Assembly: GCA_964447105.1 (NCBI GenBank)
Contig: CAYURH010000014.1
Span: 1-29,918 of the forward strand
DNA from: CAYURH01 sp964447105
GTDB lineage: Bacteria; Patescibacteriota; Saccharimonadia; Saccharimonadales; EFPC-124
Reading direction: 5' to 3'
Length of the DNA: 29,918 bases
A program made the translations under genes and the position numbers. Below, piece after piece: positions 1-6,751 of the stretch. Positions within the stretch are counted from its first letter, which is position 1. Every line of letters starts with the position of its first letter. Under the pieces are notes generated by a model. It made no database searches and was not told the origin of the DNA. It saw nothing but the letters and a program-made list of their open reading frames with translations.

Positions 1-582
1 TTCCAGCAGAGCCTCGACCCCATCGCCACCGACGACCTGGTCGCGCTGGTAGTTGCCCGCTGGCTGTTGGGCGACGCGCAGGAGTACTTCGTGACCAAGG
101 GTTTCGGCGGCCAGCGCGTGCTGGTCGATGGGCCGGCCGCGTGCGTCCGCCGTGCGCTCGATCTCGAAGCCGCGCAGCTGCCGCGCAGGGTGCTCAACCG
201 GATCACCACCCGGCTGAGCCGGCTGGGCATCTACACCAAGATCGAAGGCAGCATCGAGTTCGCCTTCAACCCGCCCGAGGAGCTTTACGAGGCGGTCAAG
301 AAGTTCCGGGATGCGCGCCTGGGTGGCAGCAGCGATCCGCTGCCGGCGATCCAGGCTGCCGCTCCGTCGGATCTCGCCGGCATGGAGCCGGTGAGCGGCG
401 TGCTCGTCGAACCGGCGGCGCGCCTGGTGGCGCTCGCTGAGCGCCGGCAGACGGTCGCCAGTGTGGCTCTCCAGATCGTTCGGGACCATCCCGAGATGGC
501 GGGCGACATCGGGCGGCTGCTCGTCGAACTCAGCGATGAGGTCGACGAGAATGCCGATGCGGAGCGTGGCGTCGATCACTGA
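1..582 (+). CDS. GC-rich hypothetical protein, 5' end outside the window
   Basis: An open frame runs from base 1 to a TGA at 580-582 and encodes at least 193 residues. The start is not in the window; the frame is already open at base 1, and the TTG at 67 is probably internal. I recognise no family. The middle is mixed alpha/beta with a basic helix-rich stretch, and the C-terminus is very acidic. GC content is far above that of the ASCH and PGI/PMI genes downstream, and codons are mostly G/C-ending. A 13-bp GC hairpin follows 40 nt after the stop. It belongs to the set of GC-rich, hairpin-terminated unknown genes in this window. The CDS call is secure; the function is unknown. Confidence 0.8.
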   Translation, partial: FQQSLDPIATDDLVALVVARWLLGDAQEYFVTKGFGGQRVLVDGPAACVRRALDLEAAQLPRRVLNRITTRLSRLGIYTKIEGSIEFAFNPPEELYEAVKKFRDARLGGSSDPLPAIQAAAPSDLAGMEPVSGVLVEPAARLVALAERRQTVASVALQIVRDHPEMAGDIGRLLVELSDEVDENADAERGVDH

Positions 583-622
583 TCGGCGTCAGCCCTGACC
601 AACGGCGTTCAGGGTGGGAAAC

Positions 623-652
623 TGTGCCGGGCGCCTACGGGTGCCCGGCACA
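623..652 (+). terminator. GC-rich hairpin without T-tract
   Basis: A 13-bp stem (623-635 with 640-652, one G-T pair) is closed by a TACG loop with a C-G closing pair, i.e. a UNCG-type stable tetraloop in RNA. It lies 40 nt after the preceding stop. No run of T follows, so it is not a textbook intrinsic terminator; it could be a 3'-end stabiliser or processing stop. Confidence 0.6.
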
Positions 653-718
653 GCCGCAAATGACATTATTAAATATATTTCATATAGTAGTACCCAGGCT
701 CAATTTTAAGGAGTGGTG

Positions 719-874
719 GTGCGTTCCCCAGCAGAACGTCGAGATGACGACAAGAAGCTGACCAGGCAGTACCTGAGCGGAGGTTATAAGAGCATGGCTT
801 TGTGTTGGCCCGCTCCAGCGGCATTCGGCTGGCCGAGCAGATATAAGATGCCGTGGACACTCTGCCGCGCCTGA
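719..874 (+). CDS. Possible small GC-rich ORF with a strong Shine-Dalgarno
   Basis: A GTG at 719 lies 5 nt after AAGGAG (708-713), and a 51-codon frame runs to TGA at 872-874. The first ~25 residues are charged and protein-like; the second half (many W, P, C) is not. Another frame from about 791 reads plausibly to a TAA near 844, which would fit a frameshifted remnant. The 7-bp hairpin 864-870/880-886 overlaps the stop. An AT-rich stretch upstream (about 665-700) could hold a promoter. It may be a real small protein, a broken gene or chance. Nothing else in 583-935 looks coding. Confidence 0.35.
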   Translation: MRSPAERRDDDKKLTRQYLSGGYKSMALCWPAPAAFGWPSRYKMPWTLCRA

Positions 875-886
875 ACTTCGCGGCAT
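864..886 (+). terminator. Short GC hairpin after the small ORF
   Basis: A 7-bp stem TGCCGCG/CGCGGCA (864-870 with 880-886) spans the stop of the 719-874 ORF. No T-tract follows. It matches the hairpins placed after the other GC-rich ORFs, though it is shorter. Confidence 0.4.
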
Positions 887-922
887 AGAGCCTGTGCGCT
901 CGGCACGGCCGCCAAATTTCTG

Positions 923-928
923 TACACT
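923..928 (+). promoter_or_regulatory. -10 element TACACT of the ASCH gene
   Basis: TACACT ends 7 nt before the ATG at 936, so transcription would start at or next to the start codon (leaderless). Confidence 0.5.
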
Positions 929-935
929 TATAGAT

Positions 936-1271
936 ATGACTCACTATTCGCAGGTTTCAAGCGCGGTGCTGGCTCAGATTGTTGCAGGAGAGCGACAGAT
1001 TGAACCCAGACTACACGATGCATCACACAAAGCTATTAAGCCGGGTGACTTGATACTGTTCCAGGCGCGTGATGGTGGACGTGAGGTATTAGCCAAGGTT
1101 GTAGGGTTGCTGCGCTTTGGGAGTTTTGTGGAATTATTTCATGCCTATCCGCCGGCTCGGTTTGGGGCGGCGAGCGAACGTGAATTGTTGCAAGAAGTGC
1201 AACGTACGTACACGCCGGAACAAGAAGCCGAGCACGGCGTGCTGGGTGTGAAGCTGCACCTACTCAAGTAG
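936..1271 (+). CDS. ASCH (ASC-1 homology) domain protein
   Basis: The protein has 111 residues and the whole of it fits the ASCH fold, a PUA-like beta-barrel linked to RNA or nucleotide binding. The visible pattern is a helix ending in an 'I.AGERQIEPR' element (about 16-26), then 'IKPGDLILFQ' (about 34-43), a beta strand with 'VLAKVVG', 'FGSFVELFHAYP', and a C-terminal 'E.GVLGVKLHLL' strand. I start at ATG 936, not at an upstream GTG in the same frame, because the -10 box TACACT ends 7 nt before it. A 73-bp copy of its middle lies inverted at 3543-3615. The stop is 5 nt from the convergent gene ending at 1276. The exact substrate cannot be told. Confidence 0.85.
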   Translation: MTHYSQVSSAVLAQIVAGERQIEPRLHDASHKAIKPGDLILFQARDGGREVLAKVVGLLRFGSFVELFHAYPPARFGAASERELLQEVQRTYTPEQEAEHGVLGVKLHLLK

Positions 1272-1275
1272 ATAG

Positions 1276-1902
1276 CTATTTTTGGTTGAAGTAATCGACT
1301 TCTTTGATAATATCCAGCAACGCTTGCGCTCGACGAGCATCGTCGGTAATTTGTGTCGCTGTTTTGTGGGCTTCGTCTAACAACGAGCGGTCGTCGGTGG
1401 AGCGAATAATAAGTAGCAGCGTGTCGAATTTTTCTTCAGCCGGCAGATCTAGTTTGCCCACAAGAGGACGCAGTTCATCCAGTGCTGATGCTTTGAGTTT
1501 GTCTAATTCACCAGCTGGTTTGTCGGCTTTGGGGGTGTCAACCATTGGTGCTGGGTCGGTTTTTTTGTCGTCGACATGCGGTTTACTAATGGCCGGTGGA
1601 TCAAGTGACACCGGGGTAACTGGCGCCGGCGCGACGCTGGGTGCTGGTGTGGGGTCGACTGCAGGTGTCGTCATGACTGGAGCAGGAGCTACCGAACCTG
1701 GCATGGGTGAATTGCCCATGGTTGGCGCTAGGAGTGATGCGAGTGCGGCGTCTTGATTGGCGTCTGTCACGGCTTTGGGTGCGGCGGCAGGAACAGGCGC
1801 ACCAGCAACTGGTGTTTCTTCAAATTGCAACCCACCACTGAGTGCTTTGGCTAATTCATCGTCGCTGTTCATAAGCGGATGTTGGTCTTGAGGAGTATCC
1901 AT
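1276..1902 (-). CDS. Pro/Ala-rich protein with helical C-terminal domain, unknown
   Basis: From ATG 1902 the protein has 208 residues; a GTG at 1908 in the same frame is an alternative start. Residues ~30-125 are low-complexity, rich in P, A, V and T and probably disordered. Residues ~130-208 form a charged helical domain with an 'LPAEEKFDTLLLIIRSTDD' element and an 'ARRAQALLDIIKEVDYF' ending. There is no signal peptide or membrane segment. It is divergent from PGI/PMI, and the two share a short promoter region with overlapping -10 elements. The layout suggests a linker plus a small interaction domain. I do not recognise the family. Confidence 0.8.
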   Translation of the reverse strand: MDTPQDQHPLMNSDDELAKALSGGLQFEETPVAGAPVPAAAPKAVTDANQDAALASLLAPTMGNSPMPGSVAPAPVMTTPAVDPTPAPSVAPAPVTPVSLDPPAISKPHVDDKKTDPAPMVDTPKADKPAGELDKLKASALDELRPLVGKLDLPAEEKFDTLLLIIRSTDDRSLLDEAHKTATQITDDARRAQALLDIIKEVDYFNQK

Positions 1903-1941
1903 GCCCACCCTTACTACTTACGCTTTTTCTTGAACCTACTG

Positions 1942-1948
1942 TATCATA
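1942..1948. promoter_or_regulatory. Overlapping divergent -10 elements
   Basis: The near-palindrome TGTATCATACA gives TATCAT (1942-1947) on + for PGI/PMI and TATGAT (plus 1943-1948) on - for the Pro/Ala-rich gene. Two polymerases could not occupy it at once. Confidence 0.45.
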
Positions 1949-1968
1949 CATGCAGGAAGTGAGGGAAT

Positions 1969-3009
1969 ATGCTTGATGACGCCAACGTTTTAAAACAGCG
2001 CGATCCACATGATTTTTTGGGCTTTTTGGCGTCGCAGCCGGCGCAGTTGAGCCATAGTTTTGGGTTGGGACAGCAGCATTTTGGTGATCGACCCATCTAC
2101 AACGTCGTGTTTGCTGGTATGGGCGGCAGTAGCCTGGCGGCCGAGCTGGCGCTCACGTGGCCACAGCTCAAAGAACCGTTTATTATTTGCAGAGATTATA
2201 ATCTACCGAGTTTTGTCGATGCCGACACGCTCGTAGTTGCATCGAGCTATTCTGGTAATACTGCCGAAGCTATTAGTGCGCTCCAGCAGGCCAAGCAAAA
2301 AGGCGCGCAACTAGCTGTGATTGCCCATGACGGCAAACTGAGTGAGATGGCGCAGGAATTGGGCTGTGTGCACGCCGTGGTGCCTGAATGTCCGGTACCT
2401 CGCAGCGGCATGCTCTATGATTTTCGGGCGCTTATAGAAATACTGGTGGCGGCCCGGTTGGCGCCAGAGGAATCGCTGGCCGAACTCGAAGCGCTCGTCG
2501 CGCCGCTGCAATCTGCAGTATCGACGTGGGTGGCAGACATACCGACGGCTCAGAATCAGCCCAAACAGCTCGCCCTCAACATGGCCGGCAAAATCCCCAT
2601 CATCTACGCTGGTCCGCGCATGTATCCGGCCGCCTACCGCTGGAAAATTGGCATCAACGAAAACGCCAAGACAACAAGCTGGTGCAACCAATACCCCGAA
2701 GTTGATCACAATGAATTCATGGGCTGGACGAGTCATCCAATCGACAAACCGTTTGCGGTAGTGGATTTGTTGTCGTCGTACGAAGACCCGCATATTTTGC
2801 AGCGATTTCCGCTGACTGATCGCATGCTCTCGGGTATGCGCCCCCATGCGACCACTATCGACGCACAAGGCGCGTCGCTACTGGAGCATCTGCTTTACAC
2901 AGTGCTATTAGGCGATTTTACGAGTACGTACTTGGGCATTGTGAACGGTGTAAATCCAGCCCAAGTGGATTTGGCAGAAAAGTTCAAATTAGAGTTGGCG
3001 AAAGGATAG
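1969..3009 (+). CDS. Bifunctional phosphoglucose/phosphomannose isomerase
   Basis: Interconverts glucose-6-P or mannose-6-P with fructose-6-P in the cytosol, linking glycolysis and sugar-nucleotide supply. The 346-residue length suits the PGI/PMI family, which has two SIS domains. Visible motifs are GMGGSS (50-55), SSYSGNT (92-98, phosphate-binding Ser/Thr), 'INENAK' (229-234) and 'PEVDHNEF' (243-250), which carries the catalytic Glu/His region of this family, followed by a C-terminal helix with conserved Lys. The ATG lies 4 nt after GAGG (1961-1964), so this gene has an SD and a short leader. It is followed at once by a GC-rich hairpin shared with the convergent gene at 3052. Confidence 0.93.
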   Translation: MLDDANVLKQRDPHDFLGFLASQPAQLSHSFGLGQQHFGDRPIYNVVFAGMGGSSLAAELALTWPQLKEPFIICRDYNLPSFVDADTLVVASSYSGNTAEAISALQQAKQKGAQLAVIAHDGKLSEMAQELGCVHAVVPECPVPRSGMLYDFRALIEILVAARLAPEESLAELEALVAPLQSAVSTWVADIPTAQNQPKQLALNMAGKIPIIYAGPRMYPAAYRWKIGINENAKTTSWCNQYPEVDHNEFMGWTSHPIDKPFAVVDLLSSYEDPHILQRFPLTDRMLSGMRPHATTIDAQGASLLEHLLYTVLLGDFTSTYLGIVNGVNPAQVDLAEKFKLELAKG

Positions 3010-3010
3010 T

Positions 3011-3042
3011 GACTGCGGCCGAGGTTTTGCCCGGCCGCAGTC
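3011..3042. terminator. Bidirectional GC-rich hairpin between convergent genes
   Basis: An 11-bp perfect stem, GACTGCGGCCG (3011-3021) with CGGCCGCAGTC (3032-3042), starts 2 nt after the PGI/PMI stop and 10 nt from the stop of the opposite gene. Neither side has a T-tract. Confidence 0.65.
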
Positions 3043-3051
3043 TATCGAACG

Positions 3052-3489
3052 TTAGGGGTTGCCGATCGGCATCCTCAGGACGTATCGACTCCACCACTTG
3101 GTTGTGCTGGTGGCGCGCCGGAACACTTGCAGCTCCACCTCCTTTTTGCCTCGGGTGACGACTCGCCATAGGACAGTCGCATCGCTAGCGTCGTAGAGCT
3201 GTTCGACCATGACGCCGTTGAGTACGGTGCCATCTTGCGTGGCACGGGCGTCGCCGCCAAGCACCACGATAGCCGGCGAATCGCGCCGTACCTGCAGGAG
3301 GCCGGTAAATGGTTGTACGTGTATGCTGGGCACCTGCGGTCGCAGGAGGCCGAGTGTAGCGCCCATCTGCAGAGGATCCAGCTCCTTGAAGTCGTCGAAG
3401 TCGCCTGCAGCAACAAGCTGCTTTGCTTTTTCGACGATATCGGGGTGTGCGAGCCCGCCTAGGCCCAAGACGAGGACATGTTTAGTCAT
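3052..3489 (-). CDS. GC-rich hypothetical protein, paralog of the 3683-4105 gene
   Basis: 145 residues, unknown family. ATG 3489 lies 5 nt after GAGAGG (plus 3495-3500). A -10-like TATAGT lies at plus 3519-3524, giving a ~23-nt leader, unlike the leaderless neighbours. The N-terminus has 'VLVLGLGG', which recalls a nucleotide-binding loop but is too short to call. It aligns by eye over its full length with the 140-aa product of 3683-4105. Shared positions include the helix after an initial V.V.G.G strand, a central 'IVVLGGD'/'VVAIAGD' strand, and a C-terminal 'LWR...G....L.V..R......W.RY' block. GC is much higher than in PGI/PMI. A reading frame carrying a fragment of the ASCH gene runs into its start codon. 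Confidence 0.75.
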   Translation of the reverse strand: MTKHVLVLGLGGLAHPDIVEKAKQLVAAGDFDDFKELDPLQMGATLGLLRPQVPSIHVQPFTGLLQVRRDSPAIVVLGGDARATQDGTVLNGVMVEQLYDASDATVLWRVVTRGKKEVELQVFRRATSTTKWWSRYVLRMPIGNP

Positions 3490-3518
3490 CGTCGCCTCTC
3501 TGGTAGGGGACTCGGATA

Positions 3519-3524
3519 ACTATA
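3519..3524 (-). promoter_or_regulatory. Possible -10 element TATAGT
   Basis: Lies about 30 nt upstream of ATG 3489 on the minus strand, next to the end of the ASCH fragment. There is no clear -35 element. Confidence 0.3.
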
Positions 3525-3542
3525 CAATATAAATGACGAAAA

Positions 3543-3615
3543 GGATAGGCATGAAATAATTCCACAAAACTCCCAAAACGCAGTAATCCTACAACCTTGG
3601 CTAGCACCTCACGTC
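3543..3615 (-). pseudogene. 73-bp inverted fragment of the ASCH-domain gene
   Basis: The reverse complement of 3543-3615 matches 1078-1150, inside the ASCH gene, at 68 of 73 positions without gaps. In the ASCH reading frame all five differences are silent (Val, Leu, Gly, Leu, Arg codons), so residues from about Arg-Glu-Val to His-Ala-Tyr-Pro are unchanged. Similarity stops sharply at both ends. The frame stays open and ends at plus 3482, overlapping the ATG of the GC-rich gene at 3489. It lies between the hairpin of one GC-rich gene and the start of the other. The best reading is a piece of a second, diverged ASCH gene left after rearrangement. Confidence 0.8.
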
Positions 3616-3629
3616 TACAGTAAAGAGCT

Positions 3630-3659
3630 GGCGGACGGGATGCACATACCCCGTCCGCC
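3630..3659 (-). terminator. GC-rich hairpin after the 3683-4105 gene
   Basis: A 10-bp perfect stem GGCGGACGGG/CCCGTCCGCC (3630-3639 with 3650-3659) lies 24 nt past the stop at 3683 on the minus strand. No T-tract follows. Confidence 0.6.
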
Positions 3660-3682
3660 GTTCACCCATGAATTTATTTCGT

Positions 3683-4105
3683 CTACAGATTCTTGATGTA
3701 CCGTCGCCACGTGCCCGGAGTTTTCCGAATGTATACCGTGAGGCGGTAGCCAGTTTCTCCCCAGGCCGCCAGGCGCCACATGGTAGCTCCTACTGGCGCC
3801 GCGGCCAGGTCGAATACCTGGTAGGGCACGCCGCCTCGTTCATATTCCAGGCAGGCGGGGGGTAGATCGCCGGCGATCGCCACCACATCGCGTGACTCGG
3901 AGGTTACCCGAGCGTGTGTTTCTGTCAGCTGCGCGTCGGGATGGTCACGCACTCGCCGGCAGAATTCATAGGCGAGAGCCTGCGTTGACAGCTTGCCCAT
4001 TCGTTCCAGACCCATGGTGCCGGCCTGCAGTCGATTCTGGATGTCTTGCACAAAACCAGGGGGCACTCTATCGGCGCCACGCCCGGTGATAACTGTGCTT
4101 ACCAC
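3683..4105 (-). CDS. GC-rich hypothetical protein, paralog of the 3052-3489 gene
   Basis: 140 residues from the GTG at 4105. I chose it because GGAGG lies 5 nt upstream, and because longer starts would overlap the permease gene that ends at 4122. It sits 16 nt after that permease, so it may be the last gene of the ABC operon, possibly by read-in. It has no membrane segment or signal peptide. The C-terminal block 'MWRLAAWGETGYRLTVYIRK' followed by 'W.RYIK' matches the C-terminus of the product of 3052-3489, and weaker matches run along the whole length. Codons are GC-rich compared with the permease. Function unknown. Confidence 0.75.
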   Translation of the reverse strand: MVSTVITGRGADRVPPGFVQDIQNRLQAGTMGLERMGKLSTQALAYEFCRRVRDHPDAQLTETHARVTSESRDVVAIAGDLPPACLEYERGGVPYQVFDLAAAPVGATMWRLAAWGETGYRLTVYIRKTPGTWRRYIKNL

Positions 4106-4121
4106 GCCGCCTCCAGATGTA

Positions 4122-5345
4122 CTATTGAAAAGATCTGAGCGCTTCAATGGGATCTTTGCGCGCTGCTTTGATAGCTGGCCAAGCGCCAAACAGCAAACCA
4201 GCCAGCAAAGCAACGCCCAAACAAATCCCGGCATTTTGCCAGGTGATGGCCGGCATGAAACTCAAGAACGTGCCAGCTACAAACGCCAACCCATAGCCTA
4301 TGCCAAGGCCAATCACGCCACCGGTCATACTCATGATCAGCGCTTCTATAAGGAACTGTGACAAAATCTGCATGTTGGTGGCGCCCACGGCTTTGCGAAT
4401 ACCGATTTCGCGCGTGCGCTCTGTTACGCTTACCAGCATGATGTTCATGATGCCCACACCACCGACGATTAGCGACACCGAAGCCACAGCCGCAGTTAGG
4501 CCGGTAAGGAGTTTGAAAATATAGTCCGTAATGAGCAGTGTTTCGTCTGATCGCAGCACGCTGAAATCTTCTTCGCCGCCGTGGTTGGTGAGCACGGCTT
4601 GGCGGGTATCGGCGATTACTTTGCTGGTGTTTGTGGCGCGCAGACTAATCTGCTGAATTTGGGCAATACCTTGGTTGAAGCCTTTGGCGGCATCGAGCGG
4701 GATAAATACGGCCTTGTTTAAATCAAACAGGTTACTAATGGTCGCTGATGATTCAAAATGTTTCAATATGCCGATCACCGCAAACTGCTGTCCGCGCAAC
4801 TGGATAGTCTGGCCAATCGCTACATCGGACCCGTACAATTTCAGAGCTAAATCTTGGCCGATTACTGCCGTAGAACGCGACAACCCCGGCGTGATGAACT
4901 GTCCAGCGCGCAACTGCAAACCCAGCGTATCTTCGGCCGATTGCTGTGTGCCAATGATAGCGCTGTCGTCGGCCGCCTGGTTGTTGCCGCGCACGCTCCC
5001 GGTTACCAGCATAAACGGTGCCGCGCTTTGTACCCCCGGCGTGGTGGTGACAGTATCAAAATCATGTTCGGTCAGGGTGCTAGCGCTAAACGCCGCTAGG
5101 TAGTTGTAGTTCAATATATTGCCCACAGCGTCGCGCATGGATTTGCCCGGACGGATGGTTACGATGTTGTCGCCGGCTTTGCTGGCTTGTTCGCGCAGGT
5201 TGTTTTTGGCGCCTTCGCCCAGGGTGAGCACCGCGGTCATAGCTGCTACGCCAATTACGATGCCTAGAATAGTCAGCGTGGTGCGCACGCGTGTTGCGCG
5301 GAGGCTGGTGAAGGCGATTTTGGCGTCAGTAAGCCAGCGAAGCAT
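4122..5345 (-). CDS. ABC transporter permease, MacB/FtsX family
   Basis: The 407-residue protein has the layout of MacB-type mechanotransmission permeases: an N-terminal membrane segment (about 20-45), a large outside domain (about 50-280), then three membrane segments (about 280-310, 330-365, 370-400). The FtsX-like core contains 'GIMNIMLVSVTERTREIGIRKAVGA', a hallmark of the family. These proteins work with a separate ATPase to move or extract molecules such as peptides, lipids or toxins at the cell envelope. The ATG follows directly on the stop codon of the ATPase gene (5346), so translation is probably coupled. The substrate cannot be read from sequence. Confidence 0.92.
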   Translation of the reverse strand: MLRWLTDAKIAFTSLRATRVRTTLTILGIVIGVAAMTAVLTLGEGAKNNLREQASKAGDNIVTIRPGKSMRDAVGNILNYNYLAAFSASTLTEHDFDTVTTTPGVQSAAPFMLVTGSVRGNNQAADDSAIIGTQQSAEDTLGLQLRAGQFITPGLSRSTAVIGQDLALKLYGSDVAIGQTIQLRGQQFAVIGILKHFESSATISNLFDLNKAVFIPLDAAKGFNQGIAQIQQISLRATNTSKVIADTRQAVLTNHGGEEDFSVLRSDETLLITDYIFKLLTGLTAAVASVSLIVGGVGIMNIMLVSVTERTREIGIRKAVGATNMQILSQFLIEALIMSMTGGVIGLGIGYGLAFVAGTFLSFMPAITWQNAGICLGVALLAGLLFGAWPAIKAARKDPIEALRSFQ

Positions 5346-6218
5346 CTACTTTTTACTCCGTTTGGTTTTGGTGGGTTTTTTGCGAGCAGGGGCGCGGCGT
5401 TTTTTGGCAGGTTTTTTGGGGATGCCAGCCAGAGCTTCGGTAGCGTCGGCAAATTGTTCTTGGGCGCGGGCAGCCACCTGCATGGTTTCTTGAAATGTAT
5501 TGAGTGGGCGCTTGGCGCGAGTGGATTCTTTGGGTGGGTGTTTGCTGTCGCTGGCGATTTTGCCATCTACCATCTGGATAATACGGTCGGCATATATGGC
5601 TACATCAGGGTTGTGAGTGACCATGATGATGGTGTTGCCGCGTTTGTGGATGTCGGCCAACTCTTCCATGATGATCTCGCTCGATTTGGTGTCTAGGTTG
5701 CCAGTGGGTTCGTCGGCGAGTATGAGCGCTGGTTTGTTAATGAGCGCGCGGGCGATGGCGACTCGCTGCAGCTGTCCGCCCGACAATTGATACGGCATGT
5801 AATACTCGCGCTCATTCAGGCCAAATGTGCGCAGTAATTTACTAGCCAGCATCAGACGTTTGGTAGGCAGCATACCTTTGTAGGTAAGGGGTAGCGCTAC
5901 GTTTTCTATGACATTGGCCCGACTCAGCAAGTTGAAATTTTGAAAGATAATACCTATGTGGTCACGGCGGATTTTGGCCCGGCGGCGCTGGCTCAGATCG
6001 GCTACGGCTTTGCCTTCCAGATAATATTCTCCGTGGGTAGGCCCGTCGAGTAACCCCAATATGTTCATGAGCGTCGATTTACCGGAGCCGCTGGGGCCCA
6101 TGATGGCCACGAATTCGCCTTTGTCGATCGTGAGGTTTAGGTCGTCGAGTGCTCGAGTAGTGGCGTCGCCAACGCCAAACAACTTACTGAGCCCAAAGAT
6201 TTCGATAACCGGTTGCAT
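5346..6218 (-). CDS. ABC transporter ATP-binding protein, MacB/LolD type, with basic tail
   Basis: Energises the permease encoded next. Walker A GPSGSGKST (41-49), Q-loop Gln93, signature LSGGQ (145-149), Walker B ending D169-E170, and switch His202 are all present, so it should hydrolyse ATP. The core domain ends near residue 220. A further ~70 residues follow, and the last ~25 are a Lys/Arg/Pro/Ala tail that is not part of usual LolD/MacB ATPases. The ATG lies 7 nt after a TATAAT box (plus 6226-6231), suggesting a leaderless operon mRNA covering the ATPase, the permease and perhaps the 3683-4105 gene. Confidence 0.93.
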   Translation of the reverse strand: MQPVIEIFGLSKLFGVGDATTRALDDLNLTIDKGEFVAIMGPSGSGKSTLMNILGLLDGPTHGEYYLEGKAVADLSQRRRAKIRRDHIGIIFQNFNLLSRANVIENVALPLTYKGMLPTKRLMLASKLLRTFGLNEREYYMPYQLSGGQLQRVAIARALINKPALILADEPTGNLDTKSSEIIMEELADIHKRGNTIIMVTHNPDVAIYADRIIQMVDGKIASDSKHPPKESTRAKRPLNTFQETMQVAARAQEQFADATEALAGIPKKPAKKRRAPARKKPTKTKRSKK

Positions 6219-6225
6219 TCTCTTT

Positions 6226-6231
6226 ATTATA
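6226..6231 (-). promoter_or_regulatory. -10 TATAAT of the ABC operon
   Basis: A perfect -10 box ending 7 nt before ATG 6218 on the minus strand; leaderless arrangement. Confidence 0.6.
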
Positions 6232-6278
6232 TGGGGAGATAGATGCAGGAGAACAGTTCTTTTTTCACAACGGGCGAG

Positions 6279-6650
6279 TTATTGCTCGTCGCCGGTCAAG
6301 ATTACGGTGAGTGAATCGTCGTGATCGCCGAAGTAAATCACAGCGCGCAGGCGTCCCAAACCATCAACAATGGGAGTGGGGATGGGGAAGCCTTTTTCAT
6401 GTTCTTGGACTCGCCAGCCCGGTGGGCAGGTCATGCTTTTGAGATGAGGATATGTTTTGACAACGGGTTGGGGTTCACCGTTTGGTCCAATATGCAGGTG
6501 TTCTGATTGAGCATCTTCAAACTTGCCTCCGGCGGCAGCAAAGGCGGCCCTGGCCTCTTCGGACCCACTAATAGTGCCAGGCACCCACATAGACACCTGG
6601 GGTTCGGGCTCGCTTTCGAATACTGATGGTCTGTCGAGTTCTTCTAACAT
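6279..6650 (-). CDS. Small hypothetical protein
   Basis: 123 residues from ATG 6650. No family recognised. The N-terminal half is acidic; the C-terminal half has a 'PPGWRVQEHEKGFPIPTPIVDGLGR' stretch and a beta-rich end 'LRAVIYFGDHDDSLTVIL'. There is no signal peptide or membrane segment. It lies 60 nt upstream of the ABC operon on the same strand, but that operon has its own -10 box. A perfect TTTAAAC-T-GTTTAAA palindrome (6654-6668) sits just before its start and could bind a regulator. Confidence 0.7.
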   Translation of the reverse strand: MLEELDRPSVFESEPEPQVSMWVPGTISGSEEARAAFAAAGGKFEDAQSEHLHIGPNGEPQPVVKTYPHLKSMTCPPGWRVQEHEKGFPIPTPIVDGLGRLRAVIYFGDHDDSLTVILTGDEQ

Positions 6651-6653
6651 AAT

Positions 6654-6668
6654 TTTAAACTGTTTAAA
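6654..6668. promoter_or_regulatory. 15-bp palindrome, possible operator
   Basis: TTTAAAC (6654-6660), one T, and GTTTAAA (6662-6668) form a perfect inverted repeat 4 nt upstream of ATG 6650, probably around the transcription start. Being AT-rich, it could also arise by chance. Confidence 0.35.
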
Positions 6669-6704
6669 GTTTGCAATATTAATAGAAATTAGTCAAGTAG
6701 TTGG

Positions 6705-6710
6705 TATAAT
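6705..6710 (+). promoter_or_regulatory. -10 TATAAT of tRNA-Ser
   Basis: Perfect -10 box 41 nt upstream of the tRNA 5' end; no convincing -35 at 17 bp. Confidence 0.5.
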
Positions 6711-6751
6711 AGTGCAGGTTATGACGTCAGGCGCACGCTTGGCGGGAATAC

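Noticed and set aside
669..944. 91-codon minus-strand frame between gene 1 and the ASCH gene
   Set aside because: No SD or -10 in a fitting place and a Cys/Trp/Tyr-rich composition; it overlaps the ASCH promoter and start.
2311..2868. 185-codon minus-strand frame
   Set aside because: Lies wholly inside the PGI/PMI gene in antisense; rich in His, Arg and Cys, a shadow.
4106..4234. 43-codon N-terminal extension of the 3683-4105 gene with a hydrophobic stretch
   Set aside because: It lies inside the permease gene in another frame; the GTG at 4105 with GGAGG is the better start, so the apparent signal anchor is not real.
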